From: DATLLJ01 sp965229885
Lineage (GTDB): Bacteria; Acidobacteriota; Vicinamibacteria; Vicinamibacterales; CAVVIG01
Reading direction: 5' to 3'
Length of the DNA stretch: 64,000 nucleotides
NCBI GenBank assembly: GCA_965229885.1
Contig: CBDDJX010000003.1
Location: forward strand, 310,001 to 374,000
A program made the translations under genes and the position numbers. This document shows positions 37,901 to 45,505 of the stretch, piece after piece; position 1 is the stretch's first letter; every line of letters begins with the position of its first letter. Below the pieces are notes generated by a model. The model was not told the DNA's origin, did no database searches, and worked only from the letters and a program-made list of their open reading frames with translations.

Positions 37901-38493
37901 ACGACGCGAGGGCGACGGTCAATCTTGGGGTCGACCTCCGGATTGACGAATCCTACGTCGCCGACATGAACCAGCGGCTGATGTTGTACCGCAAGGTCGC
38001 CGCCGCGCGCCGTGAGGCCGAGCTCGATCGCATTCTTGATGAAGCCGCCGACCGCTACGGGCCGCTGCCGCCGTCGGTCTTGAACCTGGCCGATTACGGA
38101 CGCATCCGCGTGATGGCCGATCGATTGGGTATCGAGAGCATCGACCGGGAAGGGCGGACGGTCGTCTTGAAGTTCAGGCCGCAGACCACCCTCGATCCCG
38201 TTCGGCTGGTGGCGCTTGTCCGATCGCGGCCTGACTTGACGCTCGTGCCGCCGGCCGCGCTGCGGCTGTCGCTGGAAGAGGTGAGAGGCTCGGGGCCAGA
38301 GGTCAGGAAGGGGCGCCCTGCCCGGCCGCACACCGCGCCCGGTTGGTGGACAGCGAAGGCTCTCGAGCGCGAAGTGACGCCGGGCTTCAGTAAGAACGAG
38401 ATCCTCAGGCCCGCCAAAGAGGATCCGAGGGTGTCAGGCGGTGTGTTCGAGAGCGTCGGCGGCGTGTTGAGCGAGTTGCTCAATCAAGGGTAA
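34957..38493 (+). CDS. mfd: transcription-repair coupling factor Mfd
   Basis: Mfd removes RNA polymerase stalled at lesions and recruits UvrA. I start at GTG 34957 (TTSTSLNLRALLKAAV); the frame is open 74 codons further upstream, but that stretch crosses a repeat and does not look like Mfd. About 1178 residues: UvrB-like region with GGILDVFPAG near 190, RNAP-interacting domain (HVDHGIGAFVGLKQI near 475), helicase motifs GDVGYGKTEVAMR near 620, VVDEEQRFGVGHKEK and SATPIPRTL, the TRG region, and C-terminal D7. Normal length and intact. Confidence 0.96.
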   Translation: MTTSTSLNLRALLKAAVARCGMETPAPTVSGLTPSAKALYVAAAAQALPDGVVLYVVPSDAELEEAVIDVCFFVSALEGLSPERADRAALPFPSHEVDPYRGLAPHVGVTSARARVLHAVARGAARVVVASAASLLPRVSAPERLLHASIDLKPGQDISPTELAELLVDAGFTREDPADEHGEFAVRGGILDVFPAGESQPVRLEFIGDTIESLRRYDASTQRSIETIDQISIVPLRDVLTAGLTALAGAPAVKKSCATPEVDRSATLFEYLALAKDYRVIVSERDEVDTHALKLVEQVQHSYDEATSRHEQVPMPGELLAEWGTIASRLARATSLVHLGVGEESGFTHIRAQPAIELKGRVADWVAEIRRLRHEGHTTLFVAQTPGRAERTIELLKEYDVFAVPIDRAEEARYAAVLVAIGGLSRGFRLPDAGLQIYAEADVFEEERRAPERRKSAVKAFLSDLRDLKIGDLVVHVDHGIGAFVGLKQIGVGDALQEFLELRYAGDDKLFVPVERLDLVQKYTGATWPPVDRLGGTSWERAKGRVKKAMRDMAEELLKLYAARKAVPGYAFSPDSHWQQEFEDAFAYDLTPDQVTAVADIKRDMEAPTPMDRLLCGDVGYGKTEVAMRTAFKAVMDGKQVAVLAPTTVLAFQHQKTVRERFAGFPVRVEMVSRFRSKAEQTEALLDLGAGKVDIIVGTHRLLSKDVQFRDLGLLVVDEEQRFGVGHKEKIKQLKKKVDVLTMSATPIPRTLNMSLIGIRDMSIIETPPKDRLSIQTNVVKFDQEVIQRAIRGELARGGQVYFVHNRVESIFSIGDLIQRLVPEVRLVVGHGQMEEDALERAMVDFVARKYDVLLATTIVENGLDIPNANTIIINRADRYGLSQLYQLRGRVGRSDRPAYAYLLIPPEDNLAPSAKKRLAAIKEFSDLGSGFRVAALDLEIRGAGSLLGGEQSGHIEAIGFEMYMKLLEEAVRELKGEAIDDDARATVNLGVDLRIDESYVADMNQRLMLYRKVAAARREAELDRILDEAADRYGPLPPSVLNLADYGRIRVMADRLGIESIDREGRTVVLKFRPQTTLDPVRLVALVRSRPDLTLVPPAALRLSLEEVRGSGPEVRKGRPARPHTAPGWWTAKALEREVTPGFSKNEILRPAKEDPRVSGGVFESVGGVLSELLNQG

Positions 38494-38519
38494 GATACGT
38501 GGTTCTAAAAGATTCAAGT

Positions 38520-39590
38520 ATGAAACGAAGAAGCGTGATCCTCTTGGGGCTCCTGGCTCTCGCCGGCGGCGTGATGCGCGCTGAAATCATCGAGCAGATT
38601 CTCGTCAAGGTAAATGGCGAGGTCTTCACCAAGTCGGACCTCGAGGCCCGTCAGGTCGTCCGGCTTCGGGAGCTGCAGGGTCAGAACCCCGATCGCGCGG
38701 GCGATAACAGCGAGGAGCTCCGGAAGAGGCTCGATGACGTCACGCCGGAGATCCTCGTCGAGGTGGTTGACGAGATGCTCGTCGTGCAGCGAGGCAAGGA
38801 ACTCGGGTACACGCTCAGCGACCCGCAATTCGAGAGCGTTCTCGACAACATCAGAACCGAGAATAAGCTCGAGAGCGAGGACCAGTTCCAGGCCGCCCTC
38901 AAACAGGAAGGACTGACGCTGGCGGATCTCAGAAAGAACCTGGAACGGCAGATGATCCAGCAGCAAGTCCAGCAGAACGAAGTGGTGAACAGGGTGGCGA
39001 TCACCGAGGATGAGGAGCGCGCCTACTACGACTCGCACCTGACGGACTTCACCACGCTCGCGTCAGTCACGCTGCGCGAGATCCTCATCAGGCGGCCGGC
39101 CGATTCGAGGGGCGTGAACGTCGCCGCCGACGAGGCAGCCAGGGCCCGCGCCGAGGCGGTCCGCGCGCGCGCGGTCGCCGGCGACAACTTTGGGAAGCTC
39201 GCCGCCGACGTCTCGGATTCGGCCTCGCGCGCCAACGGCGGCCTGATTGGTCCGATCAAGCTCGACGATCTGTCGGCCGACCTCGCAAAGATCATCGAGG
39301 CGATGACGATCGGCGAGGTGTCCGAACCGCGGCGCACCGCGCGCGGCTATCAGATCCTCAGGCTCGAAACGGTGAGCCCGAAGCAGACGCTGGCGTTCGA
39401 AGCGGCGCGGGAGCAGATCGCCGACCGCCTCCTCGCCGGCAAGCGCCAGCGCGAATTGGTGAAGTACCTCGAGAAGCTGCGAGCACAGGCGATCATCGAG
39501 TGGAAGAACGGGGACATCAAGAAAGCCTACGATGAAGGCCTGAAACGACAGGCCGGCACCGGCGCCGCGGCCAGCCTGCCGTCGGACTGA
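38520..39590 (+). CDS. SurA-like periplasmic peptidyl-prolyl isomerase
   Basis: A periplasmic chaperone/isomerase for outer-membrane proteins. ATG 38520 begins a signal peptide (KRRSVILLGLLALAGGVMRA); GTG 38499 is an alternative. A SurA-N-like helical domain starts EIIEQILVKVNGEVFTKSDLE. A parvulin (PPIC) domain covers about residues 165-275 (LREILIRRP; GGLIGPIKLDDL; GYQILRLE). At about 356 residues it has one rotamase domain, not two as in E. coli SurA. It lies 26 bases after mfd, probably in one transcript. Confidence 0.9.
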   Translation: MKRRSVILLGLLALAGGVMRAEIIEQILVKVNGEVFTKSDLEARQVVRLRELQGQNPDRAGDNSEELRKRLDDVTPEILVEVVDEMLVVQRGKELGYTLSDPQFESVLDNIRTENKLESEDQFQAALKQEGLTLADLRKNLERQMIQQQVQQNEVVNRVAITEDEERAYYDSHLTDFTTLASVTLREILIRRPADSRGVNVAADEAARARAEAVRARAVAGDNFGKLAADVSDSASRANGGLIGPIKLDDLSADLAKIIEAMTIGEVSEPRRTARGYQILRLETVSPKQTLAFEAAREQIADRLLAGKRQRELVKYLEKLRAQAIIEWKNGDIKKAYDEGLKRQAGTGAAASLPSD

Positions 39591-39592
39591 CG

Positions 39593-40102
39593 ATGGATGA
39601 CCGCGATTCCGGGGCGCAGTGGTTCGCTGTCTGGACCCGCTCGCGCCATGAGCAAGTCGTCCGCGAGTAGCTCGATCGAAATAATATCACCGCGTTTCTG
39701 CCGACGATCACGCGCTGGAGCCGGTGGAAAGATCGCAAGAAGAAGATCGACTGGCCGCTGTTTCCCGGCTACTGCTTCGCGCAGTTCCATTCGGACGATA
39801 CGCTGCCGATCCTGAAATGTGCCGGCGTCGTCAACATCGTGTCGGTCGAAGGCCGGCCCGCGCCGATTCCTGAGTACGAGCTCGATAGCATCCGGCTGCT
39901 CGTCGGCAGCGACCTGCAATTCGATCCGTGTCCGCTCATCCGCGAAGGGACGATGGTCGCGGTGAACCATGGGCCGCTCCGCGGCGTTGTCGGCCGGCTG
40001 CTGCGGAAGGACGCGCCGAAGGCGCGGCTCGTGCTGTCGGTCGACCTGATCGGTCAGGCTGTGAGCGTCGAGGTGGACGCCGCCGACGTCAAGGCGTATT
40101 GA
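39593..40102 (+). pseudogene. NusG-like (RfaH/UpxY type) antiterminator, in-frame TAG
   Basis: From ATG 39593 the product reads QWFAVWTRSRHEQVVRE, stop TAG at 39668-39670, then LDRNNITAFLPTITRW and FPGYCFAQF in the same frame. The NGN domain and the C-terminal KOW-like part (GTMVAVNHGPLRGVVGRLL) are otherwise complete at 169 codons. The TAG falls where Gln is natural (CAG to TAG). Specialised NusG paralogues commonly regulate polysaccharide or secretion operons. Either a pseudogene, a consensus error or a readthrough site; translation could resume internally but would lack the N-terminal strand. Confidence 0.8.
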
Positions 40103-40105
40103 GCA

Positions 40106-41110
40106 ATGAAAATCGGTTCCGTTAGTCTCCCGTCGCCCTTCGCCATCGCCCCGATGGCGGGCATGACCGATACCGCATTCCGGCGGCTGGTCAAACGTCA
40201 CGGCGGCTGCGGGCTCGTCGTCACCGAGATGGTGAGCGCGGAGGGCCTCGTCCGTGGGATCGATCGCACACTCGAGTACGCCGAGTACACAGAGGAGGAG
40301 CGGCCAGTTGCGATCCAGATTTTCGGCGGCGACCCAGACAAGATGGCAGCCGCTGCGCAGATTGTCGAAGGCATGGGAGCCGACATCGTTGACGTGAACA
40401 TGGGCTGCCCGGTGCCGAAAATCGCGAAGCACAACGCCGGATGCAGCCTGATGCGTGAGCCGGAACACGCCGCGGGCGTGATTGCCGCGATGGCGAAGGC
40501 CGTGAAGATTCCGGTCACCGTGAAGATGCGCGCCGGATGGAGCGATGGCGAGCGGAATGCGCCGACGCTGGCGAAGATGGTCGAGGACGCAGGTGCGGCT
40601 GCGATTGCCGTCCACGGCCGTACGGCCGCGCAGAGCTACAGCGGATCGGCGGACTGGGACCTCGTGGCCCGCATCGCCGGCGATCTCAGCATTCCGGTGT
40701 TCGGCAGCGGCGATTGCGTCGAATCGGAGCAGATCGTCGAGCGGCTGGCATCAGGCGTCGACGGCGTGCTCGTGGGCCGTGGGATCCTGCGCAATCCGTG
40801 GATTCTCGCGCAGGCCGCGGATCTGGCGGGCGGATTGCGGCCGCGTCCCATCACGCTCGAGGACCGTGGCCGGTTCCTTCTCGACTACATCGACCTACTG
40901 ATGAAGGAGCGCATCCGCGAATCCGAAGGGTTCGGGGCGGGTTCCCACGACCGCTGGGTCATCAACAAGGTTCGCGCGCTCGGGTCCTGGTACACGAAAG
41001 GGCTCGAAGGTGGGTCGCACCTGCGGACCGCGATCAACGGCTCGGGCTCGTTGGACGAACTGCGCGAGTTGATCGGCGCCTTCTTCCTGTCGGCCGTCTC
41101 GATCGCCTGA
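40106..41110 (+). CDS. dusB: tRNA-dihydrouridine synthase DusB
   Basis: An FMN enzyme reducing uridines of the tRNA D-loop. Residues 13-28 hold APMAGMTDTAFRRL. The catalytic cysteine is in NMGCPVPKIAKHNAGCSLM near 100, followed by KMRAGW, HGRTAAQSYSG and GSGDCVESEQ. At 334 residues it is a normal TIM barrel plus helical domain. The ATG is four bases after the NusG-like gene, so they form one unit. It is intact although its neighbours on both sides are broken. Confidence 0.95.
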   Translation: MKIGSVSLPSPFAIAPMAGMTDTAFRRLVKRHGGCGLVVTEMVSAEGLVRGIDRTLEYAEYTEEERPVAIQIFGGDPDKMAAAAQIVEGMGADIVDVNMGCPVPKIAKHNAGCSLMREPEHAAGVIAAMAKAVKIPVTVKMRAGWSDGERNAPTLAKMVEDAGAAAIAVHGRTAAQSYSGSADWDLVARIAGDLSIPVFGSGDCVESEQIVERLASGVDGVLVGRGILRNPWILAQAADLAGGLRPRPITLEDRGRFLLDYIDLLMKERIRESEGFGAGSHDRWVINKVRALGSWYTKGLEGGSHLRTAINGSGSLDELRELIGAFFLSAVSIA

Positions 41111-41182
41111 GCGAAGGCAGCGGAGCGCATCAGGTTCGTCCTACCTGTTGCCCGGCCGACTCGGGCCGATACGAGGGATGGC

Positions 41183-42390
41183 TTGTGCGCTCTGTTGAAA
41201 CGCCGGATGTTCGCTGCGCTCTCCCTCGTGTGGCTCGCCGCGCCGATTGCGCTCGCCCAGACGACGGGAGATGGGGGTCCAGATCCCTTGGTGGCCCGTG
41301 TCCGCCTCGGCCCGTTGTGGATGAACCCGACCATCTCGATGCCGAACGTCGGCATCGACACGAACGTGTTCAACGAGACGCCGACGGTGACGCCACAGAG
41401 AGATGTTACGGCGACGGTGTCGCCCAAAATAGATCTGTGGCTGCGGATGGGACGAACGTGGCTGTCTGGTACCAGGAGTACACGGCCGAACGTTCGGCGA
41501 ACGAGACCTACTCAGTAAGCTGGAAGGCTCCGCTCCATCGCCTGGCGCTGGGGACGAGCGCCACGTGGGTGAGCACCAGAACCCGTCCCGGATTTGAAAT
41601 TGACGCACGCGCCCAGCGCAACGAGCCGACGTACGCAGCGAGCGCCGAGGTGCGGGGCTCGGCGAGGACATTCATCGGAGTCCGAGGGGCGTGGACCCAG
41701 GTGAGATTCGACGAGAACGCGACCTTCGAGGGCGACAGTCTGTAGGAACAGCTGGACAGGACAGCCACGATTGCCGCCATCACGCTCCGGCATGAACTGA
41801 CGCCTCTCACGAGCATCACGTTCAGCGGAGGGCGTTCCGGGCAGCGATTCACCTTCGCCGGGTCACGCAACGCGACCTCCACCGATTATTCCGTGATGAT
41901 CAGTTTTGACCCCGCAGCGGTGCTCAAGGGAAGCGCGAGCATCGGGTACACGCAGTACACGCCGGAGTCGGCCGATCTTCCCGGCTATAGCGGGCCGATC
42001 GCCAGCGTCGGCCTGACGTACACGCTCCTGGGATCAACGAGATTGGCTGGAAACATCACACGCGGTGTCGAGTTCTCGTACGACAGCGACCAGCCCTACT
42101 ACGTGCTCACGGGTGCGACCGCTTCGATCGAGCAACAGATATTCGGGCCGGTCGATCTGGTGGCTCGCATCGGTGCCGAGGGCCTCGAATACCGGTCGCG
42201 CGTCGGCGCCTCCGTCAGCGCGCCCGATCGGACCGATCGCGTCCGGAGTTACGGCGGCGGTGTCGGCTACCGGATGGGGCGGGTGTTCCGTCTGGGTTTC
42301 AACATCGACCAGGAACGCCGAACGTCAGTGGTGCCTGACCGGCAGTATGAGGGCCTGAGGTCCGGGACGTCGATCACGTATGGGCTGTAA
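41183..42390 (+). pseudogene. outer-membrane beta-barrel protein, frameshift and in-frame TAG
   Basis: Starts at TTG 41183 or ATG 41207 (FAALSLVWLAAPIALAQ, a signal peptide). Frame 1 of the gene runs to about 41470 (KIDLWLRMGRTWLSG); the coding pattern then continues in the -1 frame (YQEYTAERSANETYSVSW). A TAG at 41743-41745 interrupts that frame (ENATFEGDSL, stop, EQLDRTATIAAI). The remainder (to 42390) has alternating hydrophobic beta-strand pattern (GSTRLAGNITRGVEF; GRVFRLGFNIDQER). It resembles the barrel proteins next to exopolysaccharide loci. Two independent lesions suggest a dead gene. Confidence 0.75.
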
Positions 42391-43012
42391 AGGGGCCGCC
42401 TCTCTGTTTTGCGCCCTAGCGTTGGGCGCGAGCTGTCGCTCGCGGGAGTCGAGCAGGATCGAGCCGGTTTACGATAAGTTGACCGGCAAGCTCCAGTTGC
42501 TGAGGTACGACTCCAACGGCGACGGCAAGGTGGACACGTGGAGCTACATGGACGGGACGCGGGTGCTGCGCGTTGAAATCGACAAGGACGAGGATGGCAC
42601 ACTCGACTGGTGGGAGTACTACGGCGCCGAGCAGAAGCTCGAAAAGACCGGAACGTCCCGCGCAAACAACGGAAACGAAGATGCCTGGCCGTACGCCGGG
42701 CCAGATGGCGCAATCGTGCGGATCGATGTTTCCACCAACCACGACGGGAAGGTCACGCGGACGGAGCACTATGAGAAGGATGCTCTCGTCCGCGCCGAAG
42801 AGGACAGCGACGCAGACGGCAAGCCGGACAAGTGGGAAACCTATGAGGCCGGCCGGCTCATTTCGGTCGCGTTCGACACGCTACACCGCGGCACTCCCGA
42901 TCGGCGCGTGATTTACCGCGCCGACAGATCGGCCCACCTTGAAGTCGACGCGAACGGCACCGGCGAATTCGTTGCGTTGAAGACACCTCCCCCACGACGG
43001 GCGCAGAAGTAG
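42380..43012 (+). CDS. putative lipoprotein with EF-hand-like DxNGDG repeats
   Basis: A 210-residue secreted protein whose start overlaps the end of the broken barrel gene. The N-terminus (ASLFCALALGASC) is a lipoprotein signal with Cys around residue 19. Three or four acidic repeats follow: DSNGDGKVDTW, DKDEDGTLDWW, TNHDGKVTRTEHY, DSDADGKPDKWE. Such calcium-binding-like loops resemble thrombospondin type 3 or EF-hand repeats. Function unknown. It ends at a TAG embedded in GTAGCGCAG, the head sequence of the window's hairpin repeat family, though no stem follows here. Confidence 0.75.
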   Translation: MGCKGAASLFCALALGASCRSRESSRIEPVYDKLTGKLQLLRYDSNGDGKVDTWSYMDGTRVLRVEIDKDEDGTLDWWEYYGAEQKLEKTGTSRANNGNEDAWPYAGPDGAIVRIDVSTNHDGKVTRTEHYEKDALVRAEEDSDADGKPDKWETYEAGRLISVAFDTLHRGTPDRRVIYRADRSAHLEVDANGTGEFVALKTPPPRRAQK

Positions 43013-43116
43013 CGCAGACGCTGGACGATCTGGGTCCATGTTACAATCCGGCCAGCTCAAGCCACAGAGTCGGGCAGTCGCGGCGGCGCCGCTCAGACGT
43101 ATCTGCTCTCTTTCCA

Positions 43117-43896
43117 GTGTCACTCCGCATTGCATTCGATTTAGACGGCGTCCTTGCCGACATGGAATCGGAGCTCGTCCGTTAGGCCGAGATCCTTTTT
43201 GGCGAGGTCATGACCCGCCGCCTGCAGGAACGCGCGGCTGACCCTGAACACGCGACCGCGGTGGTCGCGAACAACGCCGGGGACCAGTCGACCGAAGCCG
43301 CCGTAGACGGCCAGTCGGGCACAGAGGCACTCGAGAACAGGCCGCCGCTCCTGAAATTGAATATGACGTCGCGCCAGCAGCGAAAACTGTGGCGACACGT
43401 CGAGACCATCGAGAACTTCTGGGAGACACTCGCGGAGCTCGAGCCGGGCGTCATCAAACGGCTCGCTCAGGCGGCCGCCGATCACCGATGGCAAGTCATC
43501 TTCCTCACACGACGTCACGAGACCCGGGGGGTGGCCGCGCAGGTACAGTCACAGCGCTGGCTCGAGTCGAAGGGGTTCGCGTTGCCGAGCGTCTATGTCG
43601 TGCAGGGGTCGCGCGGGCGCATCGCCGCGGCACTCGGCATCGATATCGTGGTCGACGATCGACCGGAAAACTGTCTCGATGTCGTCGCCGATTCAAAAGC
43701 GCCCGCGATTTTTGTGTGGCGCGAAAGCGACAAGCAGTTGCCCGTGGCGGCAAGACGCCTCGGGATCGGGATTGTGAAGTCTGTCAGTGAGTGCCTCGAC
43801 ATCCTGACGGATATCGACACCGCCGCGCGTGAGCATCGAGGCGTCATGGATCGCGCGAGGCGGCTGTTGGGCCTGAAAGAACCGACGAGTGTGTGA
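43117..43896 (+). pseudogene. HAD-superfamily phosphatase-like protein, in-frame TAG
   Basis: From GTG 43117 the sequence reads SLRIAFDLDGVLADMESELVR, carrying the HAD nucleophile motif DxDGVL, then TAG at 43183-43185, then AEILFGEVMTRRL in the same frame. The rest of the HAD fold follows: IFLTRRHETRG (motif II region) and DIVVDDRPENCLDV (motif IV). About 259 codons in all. TAG sits where Gln or Glu is expected in the first helix. The downstream part cannot act without the nucleophile Asp. A TACAAT at 43042-43047 could be a -10. Confidence 0.75.
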
Positions 43897-43940
43897 CCTG
43901 TCGCGACCCGCGTGACCACGTAGCCCCCGGAAAGGCGTGA

Positions 43941-44691
43941 TCACGACTCCTGTCGGCTGAACGTGTCGTCGCAGCGCGTCTTGAGGGTTTCTTTGGCTTT
44001 CGGCGGGAGCTCCGTAAATGCGAGCGCGACTGCGTATTCCTGGTGTTGCCAGGATGAGTCAGGCAATGGCACCGACACGGCGTGTGAGCGGATCACGCGA
44101 ACGCGCACGTCGACGGACTCAGGCTCGATGTCGATGTGCATCGGTGATTCGTGTTCCGGTTTCAGTCCTTGCTCTGCGTACACGAGCGCACCGCTGGCGC
44201 TGACGTTGACAAGCCGACCGGGAGTTTCGGCGATGCGCACGTGAAGCGGTGGAGTGGGAACACGGACGCTTCGGTGCTGCGCCTTGTCCGTAAAGATCGC
44301 CCGATCCAGCCGGGGGACATGTCGGAAAAGTATAAGCGAGACGGCCTCGAGCAGCCCCCTCATGTTGACCGGCTTCTCGACAAACGCCTCGTTTTCCCAC
44401 AGCGTCGCCTTGTCGGCGAAGAGCTGATCGCTATACCCCGTGAAGTAGAGCACCTTCAGATCTGGATTGACGAGGCGGAGTCTGGCGGGCCAGTTCGTTC
44501 CCGTGCATGCCGGGCATGACCACGTCAGCCAGCAGGAGATCGAAGGGACCCTGGTCGTTCCAAATCTTGAGCGCGTCTGGACCGTTGGCCGCCACCACGG
44601 TTTCGTACCGGACGAGGCGAAGCGCACGTTCGGCAAACGTGCGAACGGATTCTTCATCGTCCACAATGAGCACGCGGGCTGTCTGATTCAT
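43941..44691 (-). pseudogene. receiver-PilZ response regulator, frameshifted
   Basis: On the minus strand, ATG 44691 (MNQTARVLIVDDEESVRTF) opens a receiver domain with the phospho-acceptor Asp in LLLADVVMPGMHG. Near 44482 the frame is lost: the expected NELAR is followed by RLRLVNPDLKVLYFTGYSD only in another frame, consistent with a one-base indel. The second part includes the receiver end (FVEKPVNMRGLLEAV) and a PilZ-like domain (RSVRVPTPPLHVRI; LVNVSASGALVYAE), which often binds cyclic-di-GMP. GGAAG lies five bases before the start. Real decay or a sequence error. Confidence 0.75.
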
Positions 44692-44723
44692 CGTCGCTTC
44701 CATCCAGACCGACAAGTGTATCG

Positions 44724-45065
44724 CTACACGAGCCTGTCAAGGCCTTCTATCCCACCGACCTCGAAGTCGTAAATCAACGCGGAATCGAGCGATTGATGAA
44801 ATCGCGCGCCAAGCTCCGCATGCGCGGGATGCCGGAGGTACGCCTGCAGGCCGGCGAGATCGTCGAAACCGATCGACGCGATGTAGTCGGCCGAGTCCGG
44901 CGCGGTAGCCTCGTAGGCGGCGCCGTGGGTAACGCGGCGGCCAACCCGCACGTCACGGACGGTCGGAATCTCTCGGACGGCGCGATTCAAGGCGTCGACG
45001 AGCGCCTGCCGGTCGGCGGGCGACAGGTCTGTTCTCGGCTTCATCAACACCAGATGCCACACCAT
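44724..45065 (-). CDS. Dabb (stress-responsive alpha-beta barrel) domain protein
   Basis: A 113-residue protein from ATG 45065 (MVWHLVLMKPRTDLSPADRQ). The H-x-V-hydrophobic start, a central DYIASIGFDDLAGLQAYLRHP and a C-terminal LIYDFEV strand are typical of the dimeric Dabb fold. Catalytic role, if any, is unknown; family members range from plant stress proteins to polyketide cyclases. It lies between the broken receiver-PilZ gene and a small basic protein on the same strand. Confidence 0.85.
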   Translation of the reverse strand: MVWHLVLMKPRTDLSPADRQALVDALNRAVREIPTVRDVRVGRRVTHGAAYEATAPDSADYIASIGFDDLAGLQAYLRHPAHAELGARFHQSLDSALIYDFEVGGIEGLDRLV

Positions 45066-45086
45066 ACTCAGTCCCGCCACCAGCCA

Positions 45087-45446
45087 TCAGCCGCGTTCCG
45101 GCGGCTTGGGCCTGGTCACCTTGCTGCCCCACGGTCTGGCGGCCCGCGGCGGCCCGCTCTTCGGCTTGCCGCTCTTCTTGAATCGATCGCAGGGATCGCC
45201 ATGTTCGCCGCCGGGCCGCCAGTCGCGGCCACGCCTTTCGCGCGGCGCCTTCGGCGCGCGCTGCGCGGCAGCCGCCTCCTCCGGCGATTCCCACAGCCGT
45301 CCGCGTGCGAACCACTTCATCACGACATCGGCGTTCTTCCGCTTGAGCTGGTGAAACGTCGGCAGGAGCTCTTCGCGCTCCCGCGCGCGGAAAGCCGTCG
45401 CCTTCTGATCGATGAGGATGGTCCAGTACGCGTAGCGCGGCGGCAT
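45087..45446 (-). CDS. conserved hypothetical basic protein
   Basis: A 119-residue protein with two parts. Residues 1-60 are structured-looking (PRYAYWTILIDQKATAFRAR; ELLPTFHQLKRKNADVVMKW). Residues 65-119 are an Arg/Lys/Pro/Gly-rich tail (RAPKAPRERRGRDWRPGG; KSGKPKSGPPRAARPWG). I recall similar hypothetical proteins in Acidobacteria and Deltaproteobacteria but know no function. The tail suggests RNA or DNA contact (inference). It follows the sigma-54 activator gene on the same strand, with a hairpin-type repeat in the gap. Confidence 0.7.
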   Translation of the reverse strand: MPPRYAYWTILIDQKATAFRAREREELLPTFHQLKRKNADVVMKWFARGRLWESPEEAAAAQRAPKAPRERRGRDWRPGGEHGDPCDRFKKSGKPKSGPPRAARPWGSKVTRPKPPERG

Positions 45447-45480
45447 GCCCTCTATTCTGGCACGAGCAGGTAGGGGTCAC

Positions 45481-45505
45481 GGCACGTCTCAAGAGCTGCG
45501 CTACA
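45481..45505 (-). repeat. REP-like element overlapping a stop codon
   Basis: Read on the minus strand, TGTAGC (45505-45500) is followed by GCAGCTCTTGAGACGTGCC (45499-45481), the same unit as at 8686-8708 with one stem mismatch. The TAG of TGTAGC is the stop codon of the sigma-54 activator gene, so the repeat begins exactly at the coding end. Confidence 0.6.

Noticed and set aside
37066..38331. Long antisense frame within mfd
   Set aside because: Mirror of a clear helicase gene; no start context or recognisable domains.
40537..41745. Single 402-codon plus-strand frame across dusB and the barrel gene
   Set aside because: Its first half is a shadow of dusB in another frame; only the second half matches the frameshifted barrel protein.
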